The notes below the pieces were generated by a model. It saw only the letters and a list, made by a program, of their open reading frames with translations. It was not told the DNA's origin and did no database searches. Positions 43,549 through 52,580 of a stretch of 64,000 nucleotides of DNA are shown here, piece by piece. Location of the stretch: NCBI RefSeq assembly GCF_002260845.1, contig NZ_BEDT01000005.1:1-64000 (forward strand), given 5' to 3'. Position 1 is the stretch's first letter. The number at the start of each line of letters is the position of its first letter. Position numbers and translations under genes: made by a program. Origin of the DNA: Pseudolactococcus reticulitermitis. Lineage in GTDB: Bacteria > Bacillota > Bacilli > Lactobacillales > Streptococcaceae.

Positions 43549-46458
43549 ATGATGAAGAAAAAATGGATTTTATTAGCAATAGTCGCAGTATCGACTTGTT
43601 TGTTGGGCATGAAAGGAGAGGCGGCAAGTGCAGTCAATGACTATATCATCAAGAATAATGTGAAACCTGCAGGAGAAACCGTATCCCTTGGTAGAATTTA
43701 TAATCAAGACCCCAACAGAAATGGTGGCATCAACATGAATTATACCGATGGGAAACCAAAGATGGTGATTATCCATGAAGTTGGTGTTGATGGCGGGTCA
43801 ATTAATGGCTCCATTGACTACATGGTTAGAACGCAGGATTCGGCTTTTGTCCACTCATTTGTTGATGGCTCACAACTTATCACCATAGCGGATAAAGCAA
43901 AAAAATCTTGGGGTTCAGGTGGTTGGGGGAACCAGTATGGTATCCAAATTGAGCAAATGCGTGTGACGACGAGTGCTGCGTTTTATAAACAAATCGCCAC
44001 ACTGGCCAAGTGGTCAGCAGAACAGTTGATAATCTATGATATGGGGGCACCAAAATTAATGTCAAGTCCTAGCAGCCCTCAAAGGAATGATCTATCAATC
44101 AAGCCTGATGGTAATTTAGCTAGTCATAAGATGATTGCCTATAAGTTTAACCAGACGACAGATCATGTTGATCCAGATGCCTATTGGGCAAGGTTTGGTT
44201 ACAACATGAATCAGTTCCGAGATTTGGTTGAATACTACTATAATCAACTTGGAACTCCGAAGATTAACAGTACCTCAGTAGAAGGTAATCCAGCCACTGG
44301 TGAGTTTAAAGTGCGTGTTAAGACAAGCGGTGCTGTAACAAGAGTTTCGGTGCCAATCTGGTCTCATGATAATGGACAGGATGATTTACTCTGGTATCCG
44401 GCAACTAAAGTCAAAGATGATGAATATTTAGCAACATTTGATGGTGCGAATCATAATTACCAAAGTGGCCTCTATGCTATCCATGCCTATGCTTATAGTC
44501 CAAGTAAGCATGCCACTACGGTTGTGAATGGTAATTTACAAGTCAACTATCCAACGACGCCTATCGTTCATTACCAAACTCATGTGCAAAGTATCGGCTG
44601 GCAACAGTCCGTGACGGATGGTGAAACGAGCGGCACAGTTGGGCAATCACTTCGAGTTGAAGCGTTGAAGTTAGCGGTAACGGGTAATGTATCAGGAGGC
44701 GTCCAGTATCAAACGCACGTGCAAGGGATTGGCTGGCAAAATGGTGTGGCCAATAATGCCTTATCTGGAACAACAGGTAAATCATTACGTGTGGAAGCTG
44801 TTCGAATTGGTTTAACGGGTGACCTTAAATCACAATATGATATCTATTATCGTGTCCAATCACAAAATAAAGGCTGGTTCGGCTGGGCTAAAAATGGTGA
44901 TTCAGCTGGGACACAAGGTTTTGGTTTACGGCTGGAGTCGTTGCAGGTTAAACTGGTTAAAAAAGGTACAGCCTTTGATGTTGGGAGTGAGGCTTTCGTG
45001 ACATCGGATTTGGCGGTCAGCTATCAAACGCATATTCAAGGGATTGGTTGGCAAGCATCCGTTAAAGATGGTGCAGTAAGTGGGACTATAGGAAAAAGCT
45101 TGAGGTTAGAAAGTGTTAAAATCAATGTTGATAATGTTGCCTTTAACAAGATGACTGGTGGTGTTCAATATCAAACTCATGTTCAGAGTATTGGTTGGCA
45201 AAATCCTGTTTCAGACAATGCCCTATCTGGAACAACCGGCAAGAGTTTGCGCGTAGAAGCAATCAAAATCAACTTAACGGGTACCTTAGGCCAAAACTAT
45301 GATATTTATTATCGGGTTAACGTGCAAGATAAGGGTTGGCTTGGTTGGACTAAAAATGGTGAATCTGCTGGTACGCAAGGTTTTGCTTTACGACTTGAAG
45401 CAATGCAGGTCAAACTGGTCAAAAAAGGCACAGCCTTTGATGTTGGTGGAGATGCCTTTTTCAACTCGGAGTTAGTCGTCAACTATCAAACACATGTTCA
45501 AAATCTTGGCTGGCAAACAATGGTTAAAGAGGGCGAGACAAGTGGCACATCTGGTAAAGGACTACGGTTGGAAGGAATCAAAATTGATGTTGCCAATGTG
45601 GCCTTCCATAAGATGAACGGTGGTATTCAGTATCAAACGCATATCCAAAATATCGGATGGCAAAATGCTGTGTCTGATAACGCCATCTCAGGGACGACAG
45701 GTCAAGGACTACGCCTAGAAGCGATCCGGATTAATTTAACGGGTACTTTGGCAGAAAACTATGATATCTATTATCGCGTTCACATCCAAAATAAAGGTTG
45801 GTTAGGTTGGGCTAAAGATGGGGCTTCAGCAGGAAGTGAAGGACAGGCCCTTCGCCTAGAAGCGATTCAAATCAAATTAGTGAAAAAAGGGATTGCCTTT
45901 GATACAGGGGGGACAGCTTTCGTCGTGCCCCCACCAGCCCCAACACTAATGCCAGTATTTAATTTGTCAGGTGTTAACGATACCCAAAAAGCCTGGTTTA
46001 ATGCTATCTATCCAGAGGCTCAAAAATTAGCAAAGGCCAATGACTTATTGCCATCGATTATGATGAGCCAAACTATACTTGAGACTGGATGGGGACAAAG
46101 TGAGTTAGCGACAAAAGCTAACAATTTCTTTGGAGTCAAAGCTGATGTTTCTTGGAAGGGCGCTAAGTATACTGCCTTAACCAATGAGGTCATCAATGGG
46201 AAGACGGTCCAAGTCATGGCTGACTTTCGTAAGTATAACAGTCAGGCTGAGTCCTTGAAGGATTATGTGACGAAGATCAAAACAACTCTGAATGATAGAG
46301 GAACGGATTATCGTTATCGAGCTGCATGGCGCAGCAATGCCAAAACGTATGACAATGCCGCAAAAGCCTTGCAAGCAGGCGGTTATGCAACAGATCCAGA
46401 ATACGCAACGAAGTTGATTACTCGAATTGACAAATACAAATTAAACGCACTAGACTAA
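43549..46458 (+). CDS. Bifunctional autolysin: amidase, Bsp-like domain, nine ChW repeats, GH73 glucosaminidase
   Basis: A secreted protein of about 969 residues. A signal peptide (about 1-28) is followed by an Amidase_2-type N-acetylmuramoyl-L-alanine amidase (about 55-230; His76 in VIIHEVG, later HVDPDAYW). A GBS-Bsp-like beta domain covers about 236-333. Nine ChW repeats (342-780) form three triplets. The C-terminus (about 813-969) is a GH73 glucosaminidase with Glu845 in QTILETGWG. It would cut both the peptide link and the glycan strand of peptidoglycan. The start could be ATG 43549 or 43552. A strong terminator follows. Confidence 0.9.
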   Translation: MMKKKWILLAIVAVSTCLLGMKGEAASAVNDYIIKNNVKPAGETVSLGRIYNQDPNRNGGINMNYTDGKPKMVIIHEVGVDGGSINGSIDYMVRTQDSAFVHSFVDGSQLITIADKAKKSWGSGGWGNQYGIQIEQMRVTTSAAFYKQIATLAKWSAEQLIIYDMGAPKLMSSPSSPQRNDLSIKPDGNLASHKMIAYKFNQTTDHVDPDAYWARFGYNMNQFRDLVEYYYNQLGTPKINSTSVEGNPATGEFKVRVKTSGAVTRVSVPIWSHDNGQDDLLWYPATKVKDDEYLATFDGANHNYQSGLYAIHAYAYSPSKHATTVVNGNLQVNYPTTPIVHYQTHVQSIGWQQSVTDGETSGTVGQSLRVEALKLAVTGNVSGGVQYQTHVQGIGWQNGVANNALSGTTGKSLRVEAVRIGLTGDLKSQYDIYYRVQSQNKGWFGWAKNGDSAGTQGFGLRLESLQVKLVKKGTAFDVGSEAFVTSDLAVSYQTHIQGIGWQASVKDGAVSGTIGKSLRLESVKINVDNVAFNKMTGGVQYQTHVQSIGWQNPVSDNALSGTTGKSLRVEAIKINLTGTLGQNYDIYYRVNVQDKGWLGWTKNGESAGTQGFALRLEAMQVKLVKKGTAFDVGGDAFFNSELVVNYQTHVQNLGWQTMVKEGETSGTSGKGLRLEGIKIDVANVAFHKMNGGIQYQTHIQNIGWQNAVSDNAISGTTGQGLRLEAIRINLTGTLAENYDIYYRVHIQNKGWLGWAKDGASAGSEGQALRLEAIQIKLVKKGIAFDTGGTAFVVPPPAPTLMPVFNLSGVNDTQKAWFNAIYPEAQKLAKANDLLPSIMMSQTILETGWGQSELATKANNFFGVKADVSWKGAKYTALTNEVINGKTVQVMADFRKYNSQAESLKDYVTKIKTTLNDRGTDYRYRAAWRSNAKTYDNAAKALQAGGYATDPEYATKLITRIDKYKLNALD
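44572..45890 (+). repeat. Three tandem ChW triplet repeats
   Basis: Higher-order units begin at 44572, 45022 and 45484 (periods 450 and 462 bp). Each holds two YQTH-type and one YRV-type ChW repeat, then a spacer like KLVKKGTAFDVG. The gene at 41178 holds two such units, beginning at 41664 and 42114. Confidence 0.88.
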
Positions 46459-46469
46459 TCGAAATAATA

Positions 46470-46515
46470 AAAAGTTCTATGATTTTGGAGGTCAAATCAA
46501 TCATAGAACTTTTTT
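46470..46515 (+). terminator. Terminator after the autolysin gene
   Basis: AAAGTTCTATGATT (46471-46484) is perfectly complementary to AATCATAGAACTTT (46499-46512), and T residues follow. The flanking A and T runs make it bidirectional. Confidence 0.93.
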
Positions 46516-46530
46516 GAAAACTTGAAAATG

Positions 46531-46612
46531 TGACCATTCATGGCATATTTTGGTTACTCATACAAGGATTTGGTTATTCATGGTATATTTTCGACCATTC
46601 ACGGCATCTTGG
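46531..46612 (+). repeat. Four-unit 20-bp tandem repeat
   Basis: Degenerate units start at 46531 (TGACCATTCATGGCATATTT), 46551 (TGGTTACTCATACAAGGATT), 46571 (TGGTTATTCATGGTATATTT) and 46591 (shifted by one base). Units 1 and 3 are best conserved. The spacing is close to two helical turns. Confidence 0.7.
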
Positions 46613-46631
46613 AAATAAACTCGGATTGTTG

Positions 46632-46674
46632 TGCTATAGTATAGTCATAAACAAATCGCGCGAAAATTGTTTAT
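46632..46674 (+). promoter_or_regulatory. Candidate promoter and operator before the HU-like pseudogene
   Basis: Extended -10 TGCTATAGT (46632-46640). Directly after the expected start site, ATAAACAA (46647-46654) and TTGTTTAT (46667-46674) form a perfect inverted repeat with a 12-bp spacer. Confidence 0.45.
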
Positions 46675-46700
46675 AGCCCATACGCAAAATCGGATATCCC

Positions 46701-46787
46701 AAAACACGGCGGTGTTTGACTCAAAACACGGCGGTGTTTGACTCAAAACATGGCGGTGTTTCACTCAAAACATGGCCATGTTTTGAG
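46701..46787 (+). repeat. Four-unit 22-bp palindromic tandem repeat
   Basis: Units begin at 46701, 46723, 46745 and 46767. The first two are identical, AAAACACGGCGGTGTTTGAC plus TC. The third has two substitutions. The fourth becomes the perfect palindrome AAAACATGGCCATGTTTT. Each unit can form a six- to nine-bp hairpin, or a dyad-symmetric protein site. There are no variable spacers, so this is not CRISPR. Confidence 0.9.
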
Positions 46788-46884
46788 AAGCATCGTTCAA
46801 ACGCAGTGAAGCGGTTAAACTAAACACGACTTACCGTTGGAAATAATCGTTTGACCCTTCCCTTACACACAAAAGGAGCTAAAA

Positions 46885-47278
46885 ATATCTATTGCTTATT
46901 CTGTCAACGCAAAAATCAATCCAAGCCAACCTGTTGCCCTCGGTCGCTATTATGCCACAGCTAAATCAAGTGGCGATGTGACACTTAAACAGCTTGGGAA
47001 AGAAATCGCACAACGCTCAACAGTCAACCATGCGGATACATTGGCTGTATTAGAAGTCTTAACCCAACTGTTAAGGGGGAGCATATTGTAAATGATGAAA
47101 TCGTTCGTTTAAGTGATTTCGGTCGATTTAATGTCTCACTCAAATTGATAAGACCAGAAAGCCAAGCAGCTTTCACAAGTAAAAATATTGAGAAAGCAAA
47201 AATCAATTTCCGTCCTGGAAAAGACTTGCAGGATATGCTGAAAACGTTGCCTATAAAAAAGTGTCACAAGCTGAATAA
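46885..47278 (+). pseudogene. Broken HU-like (histone-like) DNA-binding protein gene
   Basis: Translation across three lesions gives a protein of about 130 residues. It reads SIAYSVNAKINPSQPVALGR, then YYATAKSSGDVTLKQLGKEI, LAVLEVL, EIVRLSDFGRFNVSL and KAKINFRPGKDLQDMLKTL. This matches the HU/IHF-like family best known from Bacteroidetes. AAAGGAG (46872-46878) is intact, but the start codon at 46885 reads ATA. One-base deletions shift the frame near 47073-47080 and again near 47250. The final frame ends AYKKVSQAE at TAA 47276-47278. Either a decayed gene or several sequencing errors; three lesions favour decay. Confidence 0.8.
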
Positions 47279-47290
47279 TCACAGCGTATT

Positions 47291-47332
47291 TAAAAGCAGT
47301 CATAGCTATATTCAGCTATGACTGCTTTTTAT
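47291..47332. terminator. Bidirectional terminator between the HU-like pseudogene and pepA
   Basis: AAAAGCAGTCATAGCT (47292-47307) pairs perfectly with AGCTATGACTGCTTTT (47314-47329). It has an A run on one side and a T run on the other, serving the converging pseudogene and pepA. Confidence 0.92.
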
Positions 47333-47337
47333 ATGTT

Positions 47338-48423
47338 TTACACGCCAGTTCCTCGAATCAAGTCAACAGTAGACCGATCCAATCCTTGCACAATCTCTTG
47401 TAGAAAAGCTTGTGCCGTATCGAAATCTTCCAGTGAAAAGAGCGTTTGATGACTATGGATATAACGGGCACAAACACCGATTGTTGTTGATGGAATCCCT
47501 GCGTGTTTGAGGTGAGCAGCCCCCGCATCTGTGCCACCTTTTGAGACGTAGTACTGATATTTAACGCCAGCTGATTCTGCGGTATCCAGTAAGAAATCAC
47601 GCATAGTTGGCAATAAGATATGACCGGGATCGAATATTCTCATCAATGTCCCGTCGCCGATGCGACCGTCAGCACTAGCATCAAAAGTATCTTGGGCAGG
47701 TGAACAGTCGACGGCGAAGAAAAGGTCTGGATTGAACTTAGTCGTTGAAACGTGCGCCCCACGGAGACCAACTTCTTCCTGAACATTAGCACCTGCGATG
47801 AGCGTATTTGGCAATTCGATTTTATTTTCGCTCAGATGTTCTAAGAGTTCATTCACCATGAGGCAACCGTAGCGATTATCCCAAGCTTTACTGATGACAT
47901 TTTTTTGATTGGCAGTCAGGATAGCTTCAGTTTGTGGGATAATGACCGCACCGGGGTGCACGCCATAGCGCTCCGCCTCCGCCTTATCTGCAAAGCCTGC
48001 GTCGAAAATAATGTCCTCAACTTGTGGCATGGCAGGGGCGCCACCTACTCCACGCATCAGATGTGGCGGTACGCCACCCGTGATGACCGGAAGTTCAACC
48101 CCGTTTCTGGCAAATAAAGTAAAGCGCTGAGCCGAGATGACGAGGGGGTTCCAACCGCCGAGTGAGACGACACGCAGGGTGCCATCGGGCTTGATTTTGC
48201 TAACCATGAAGCCGACTTCGTCCATGTGGCTAGCGACCATAATCCGTGGCGCGTTGGTATCTGCAGCATGTTTGATACCGAAAATGCCACCGAGGCCATC
48301 GGTTTGCACCTCATCGACGTGAGGGGTGATGTGTTGGCGCATGAAGTCTTGCATGGGGCGCTCGAAACCGGATGTGGCTTGAATTTCAGTAATAGTTTTG
48401 ATTTTGTCAAAAGTAATCGACAT
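47338..48423 (-). CDS. pepA: Glutamyl aminopeptidase PepA (family M42)
   Basis: PepA is a metal-dependent aminopeptidase that removes N-terminal Glu or Asp from peptides in the cytosol. The 361-residue protein has the M42 features VASHMDEVGFMV (metal-binding His), WDNRYGC (bridging Asp), QEEVGLRGA (catalytic Glu pair), FAVDCSPAQD and IHSHQTLFSLED. The start is set at ATG 48423, with AAGGAG 9 nt upstream on the reverse strand. A frame open to 48453 adds 10 residues but lacks a ribosome-binding site. It is on the opposite strand from its neighbours; the order pepA, small protein, thioredoxin, tRNA-binding, ssbB resembles streptococcal genomes. Confidence 0.95.
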   Translation of the reverse strand: MSITFDKIKTITEIQATSGFERPMQDFMRQHITPHVDEVQTDGLGGIFGIKHAADTNAPRIMVASHMDEVGFMVSKIKPDGTLRVVSLGGWNPLVISAQRFTLFARNGVELPVITGGVPPHLMRGVGGAPAMPQVEDIIFDAGFADKAEAERYGVHPGAVIIPQTEAILTANQKNVISKAWDNRYGCLMVNELLEHLSENKIELPNTLIAGANVQEEVGLRGAHVSTTKFNPDLFFAVDCSPAQDTFDASADGRIGDGTLMRIFDPGHILLPTMRDFLLDTAESAGVKYQYYVSKGGTDAGAAHLKHAGIPSTTIGVCARYIHSHQTLFSLEDFDTAQAFLQEIVQGLDRSTVDLIRGTGV

Positions 48424-48465
48424 GTTGGGATTCTCCTTAATAATTATGTGCATAGTTATACTTCC

Positions 48466-48474
48466 ATAATACCA
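48466..48474 (-). promoter_or_regulatory. pepA promoter (extended -10, reverse strand)
   Basis: On the reverse strand this reads TGGTATTAT, a TGN extended -10 about 43 bp before the pepA start codon. Confidence 0.55.
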
Positions 48475-48546
48475 AAATAATGCTGAGATGGGGCAGAAAA
48501 ATGCGACCAGTTAGCTAGAAAATGAAAATTATGCTAAAATATAATC

Positions 48547-48846
48547 ATGAAGAAAATTTTGAAAATGGGTATGGGCGCACTTGTCGGTGCAAGTCTTGTC
48601 GTCAGTGTCGGCACGCTCTACCAAAAGCGCAAGGATAAAAATCTGCGCAAGCTCTTGGCTCTGGCTAAACAGCATTTTATGTTTGATGATCTATTAGCCA
48701 GTTGGCTTGTGAGCGAGCCGATTCTTTTTCATGTTCATGAAGGTGGCATTATTCGTGCGGATGGCACAGTTATAACGTTTGAGATTGATGCTGATACTTT
48801 GCGGATTGTTGAAACACACGAGTCAGAAGTGACTGCAGTAGATTAA
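48547..48846 (+). CDS. DUF4651-like small membrane-anchored protein
   Basis: A 99-residue protein with a hydrophobic N-terminus (GMGALVGASLVVSVGTLY) that is probably a single membrane anchor, then a short soluble domain. The pattern resembles the DUF4651 family of streptococci, which lies in the same place beside pepA and a thioredoxin-like gene. The function is unknown. ATG 48547 follows an AT-rich region with a possible -10. It is 12 bp before the thioredoxin-like gene. Confidence 0.7.
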   Translation: MKKILKMGMGALVGASLVVSVGTLYQKRKDKNLRKLLALAKQHFMFDDLLASWLVSEPILFHVHEGGIIRADGTVITFEIDADTLRIVETHESEVTAVD

Positions 48847-48858
48847 GGAGAGATAAAA

Positions 48859-49176
48859 ATGATTATTCCAAATAGTGTAGAAGAATTAGCAACATACGTT
48901 GAAAAAGGTCGCAATGTCTTCTTTTTCACAGCAGATTGGTGTGGGGATTGTTCCTTTATTAAGCCAGCTATGCCAGAAATTGAAGCAGCGCATCCGGAAT
49001 ATACCTTTATCGAAGTTGACCGTGATGTTTATATTGACGTTGCCATTGAATGGGGCATCATGGGCATCCCGAGTTTTGTCGTGATTGAAGACGGCAAAGA
49101 AACAGGTCGTCTGGTCAATAAATTACGGAAAACAAAAGAAGAAGTGACTGCGTTTTTGACTAATGTCAAAGGTTGA
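48859..49176 (+). CDS. Thioredoxin family protein
   Basis: A 105-residue thioredoxin-fold protein. The active site is WCGDC in FFTADWCGDCSFIKP (about residues 28-32), differing from the usual WCGPC by an Asp in place of Pro. The cis-proline is in IMGIPSFVV. It could act as a dithiol oxidoreductase, though the Asp should change its redox potential. AAGGAGAG precedes ATG 48859. It is in an operon with the tRNA-binding protein gene downstream. Confidence 0.9.
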   Translation: MIIPNSVEELATYVEKGRNVFFFTADWCGDCSFIKPAMPEIEAAHPEYTFIEVDRDVYIDVAIEWGIMGIPSFVVIEDGKETGRLVNKLRKTKEEVTAFLTNVKG

Positions 49177-49198
49177 GACGCCTAAAGGAGTAGAAAAA

Positions 49199-49822
49199 AT
49201 GATTGCGATTTATAACACCCACTTAAATGATGTCTTGATGTTGATTACCGGGGACAATCAGGGTGAAAAATTAACGGCAACGCGCAAGGACAATGTTGCT
49301 AAAGTTATGCGTGAGGATAATGGTCAAGTTGTGGCTTGGAACTTCTTTGACGCGTCAACTTTGTTTCCGATTACGGGCAATGGTCAAGTTGATCTTTCAG
49401 ACGCCGATGTTGATACACTCAACGGTGCCATTAAAGTCGCAGGATTTGAAGATGTTTTGGTTCCCGATCATGCGCCTAAATTTGTGGTTGGTGAAATTAC
49501 ATCACTCGTGCCACATCCAGATTCTGACCACCTTAATATCGCGCAGGTTAAGATTGCTGAGGATAAAACGGTTCAAATCGTGGCAGGTGCGCCGAATGCG
49601 CGTGTTGGTCTGAAAACGATTGTTGCCTTACCCGGTGCAATGATGCCAAGTGGTGCCTTGATTTTTGCTGGTCAACTCCGTGGTGAGCCGAGCTTTGGCA
49701 TGATGGCTAGTCCACGCGAATTGGCCTTGCCAAACGCCCCACAGAAACGTGGGATTATCGAACTTGCGGGAAGTGAAGTGCCAGGAACTGCTTTTGATCC
49801 AGTTAAACATTGGCAGAAATAA
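49199..49822 (+). CDS. YtpR-type tRNA-binding domain protein
   Basis: A 207-residue protein with a C-terminal EMAP/MetRS-type tRNA-binding OB fold. FVVGEITSLVPHPDSDHLNIAQVKI and VQIVAGAPNARVGLKTIVALPGAMMPSGA mark the domain, split here only for quoting at about residues 90-150. The N-terminal 85 residues are a DUF4479-like extension. The start is ATG 49199 with AAAGGAG 8 nt upstream; a frame open to 49163 overlaps the thioredoxin-like gene and has no such site. Its exact target is unknown. Confidence 0.9.
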   Translation: MIAIYNTHLNDVLMLITGDNQGEKLTATRKDNVAKVMREDNGQVVAWNFFDASTLFPITGNGQVDLSDADVDTLNGAIKVAGFEDVLVPDHAPKFVVGEITSLVPHPDSDHLNIAQVKIAEDKTVQIVAGAPNARVGLKTIVALPGAMMPSGALIFAGQLRGEPSFGMMASPRELALPNAPQKRGIIELAGSEVPGTAFDPVKHWQK

Positions 49823-49836
49823 AAAATAACTAAAAC

Positions 49837-49876
49837 AAAATCCTCTTGTTTACGTATAAGTAGATAGGAGGATTTT
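49837..49876 (+). terminator. Terminator-like hairpin overlapping the ssbB promoter and Shine-Dalgarno
   Basis: AAAATCCTC (49837-49845) pairs with GAGGATTTT (49868-49876), followed by T. The right arm contains the ssbB ribosome-binding site AGGAGG, and the loop contains the ComX-like box. Confidence 0.75.
49851..49858 (+). promoter_or_regulatory. ComX-box-like promoter of ssbB
   Basis: TACGTATA differs at one base from the competence sigma factor (ComX) box TACGAATA. It lies 22 bp before the ssbB start codon, so an RNA starting from it would begin just upstream of AGGAGG. Confidence 0.55.
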
Positions 49877-49880
49877 TTAT

Positions 49881-50276
49881 ATGTTAAATAAAAGTTTATT
49901 AATCGGTCGCTTAACTGCGCAGCCGGAAGTGAAGAAAACGCCGACAGATAAATCTGTCTTGCGCGTGACTTTAGCCGTTAGTCGACAATTTAAGAATGCT
50001 GACGGGCAACGTGAAGCAGACTTTTTGGCGATTGTCATCTGGGGAAAACCTGCTGAATTGTTCGCGTCCTATGCTAAAAAAGGGAGTCTGGTCTCAATCG
50101 AGGGCGAACTTCGGACACGACGCTACGAAGATAAGACGGGTGTGACCCACTACGTGACGGAAGTTTTATGCCAACAGTTTAATTTGCTAGAAAGTCGAGC
50201 GGCCGTTGCTTTGAGAGAGGGGCAATTTGATGATGTCTCAGATGTTATGTTAGAGGCTGAGGATTTGCCGTTTTAG
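49881..50276 (+). CDS. ssbB: Single-stranded DNA-binding protein (SsbB-type)
   Basis: A 131-residue SSB with an OB fold: NKSLLIGRLTAQPEV, LRVTLAVSRQFK, DFLAIVIWGKPAELFASYAKKGSLVSIEGEL (quoted here in segments) and YVTEVLCQQFNLLES. The short acidic tail ends DLPF, like the SSB C-terminal tip. The length and location fit competence-type SsbB, which protects incoming single strands during transformation, rather than the replication SSB. The Shine-Dalgarno AGGAGG is partly inside the hairpin at 49837-49876. The ComX-like box upstream supports competence control. Confidence 0.9.
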   Translation: MLNKSLLIGRLTAQPEVKKTPTDKSVLRVTLAVSRQFKNADGQREADFLAIVIWGKPAELFASYAKKGSLVSIEGELRTRRYEDKTGVTHYVTEVLCQQFNLLESRAAVALREGQFDDVSDVMLEAEDLPF

Positions 50277-50461
50277 TATCTGGTTATCAATTCTTTTTCC
50301 TGTAAAACTGTAAAAGGTACCCAATACGTGATTTGAAACGCTTTTAAAGTAATGGAGAAATTAAAGGTTATGATTTTGTAGGTTAAGATATGGAAAAATG
50401 GATTGTCGTAATGGCAGTTCATTTTATCTGATATATTTTTCTCTGTAATAATCAAAAATCC

Positions 50462-50490
50462 TTGACGAATCCTGACCAACTGAGTATAAT
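50462..50490 (+). promoter_or_regulatory. groESL promoter
   Basis: -35 TTGACG (50462-50467), a 17-bp spacer and -10 TATAAT (50485-50490), just upstream of the CIRCE element. Confidence 0.9.
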
Positions 50491-50497
50491 AGAGGTG

Positions 50498-50524
50498 TTA
50501 GCACTCGAACACAGAGAGTGCCAA
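50498..50524 (+). promoter_or_regulatory. CIRCE element (HrcA operator)
   Basis: TTAGCACTC-N9-GAGTGCCAA matches the CIRCE consensus TTAGCACTC-N9-GAGTGCTAA with one mismatch. The repressor HrcA binds here and is released upon heat shock. Confidence 0.95.
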
Positions 50525-50552
50525 AAATTAAAAATAATTGGAGGCTTACCAG

Positions 50553-50837
50553 ATGTTAAAACCATTAGGTGATCGTATTGTTTTACGTGTTAAAAAAGAA
50601 GAAGAGAAATCTGTCGGTGGCATTGTTCTGACGACTAGCGCGCAAGAAAAACCGTCAACAGCAGAAGTTATCGCTGTTGGTCAAGGAGGTCGGACACATC
50701 GTGGTGATGTGATTGCCCCTAGTGTTGCTGTTGGGGACATCGTCGTATTTGAGAAGTTCGCAGGAACCGAAATCAAAGATGGTACGGATGAATTTCTAAT
50801 TGTGCGCGAAGGCGATATTTTAGCAGTTGTAGAATAA
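50553..50837 (+). CDS. groES: Co-chaperonin GroES
   Basis: GroES is the 10-kDa lid of the GroEL folding chamber. The 94-residue protein begins MLKPLGDRIVLRVKKEEEKSVGG and has the mobile-loop region GGIVLTTSAQEKP and the C-terminal GDILAVVE. The start is ATG 50553 with GGAGG (50540-50544); an in-frame TTG at 50538 would overlap that site. It heads the heat-shock operon with groEL, controlled by the CIRCE element. Confidence 0.98.
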   Translation: MLKPLGDRIVLRVKKEEEKSVGGIVLTTSAQEKPSTAEVIAVGQGGRTHRGDVIAPSVAVGDIVVFEKFAGTEIKDGTDEFLIVREGDILAVVE

Positions 50838-50872
50838 ATTATTAAACTCAATCAATAAAACTCAGGAGGTAA

Positions 50873-52507
<1,635 letters not shown>

Positions 52508-52523
52508 TCACTTTTAATACAGA

Positions 52524-52572
52524 AAAAATAGTAAAACCACAGATCAGGCAGACTTGCGGTTTTACTATTTTT
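52524..52572. terminator. Bidirectional terminator between groEL and the lipoprotein gene
   Basis: AAAAATAGTAAAACC (52524-52538) pairs perfectly with GGTTTTACTATTTTT (52558-52572). It is positioned to end groEL and, in reverse, the lipoprotein gene. Confidence 0.9.
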
Positions 52573-52580
52573 ATTTTAGA

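Noticed and set aside
46701-46787. CRISPR array
   Set aside because: The 22-bp units are directly abutting without variable spacers, and no cas genes are nearby.
50273-50479. 68-codon reverse frame in the groES upstream region
   Set aside because: It has no domain and runs over the groESL promoter region. The 276-bp spacer otherwise holds only the promoter and CIRCE.
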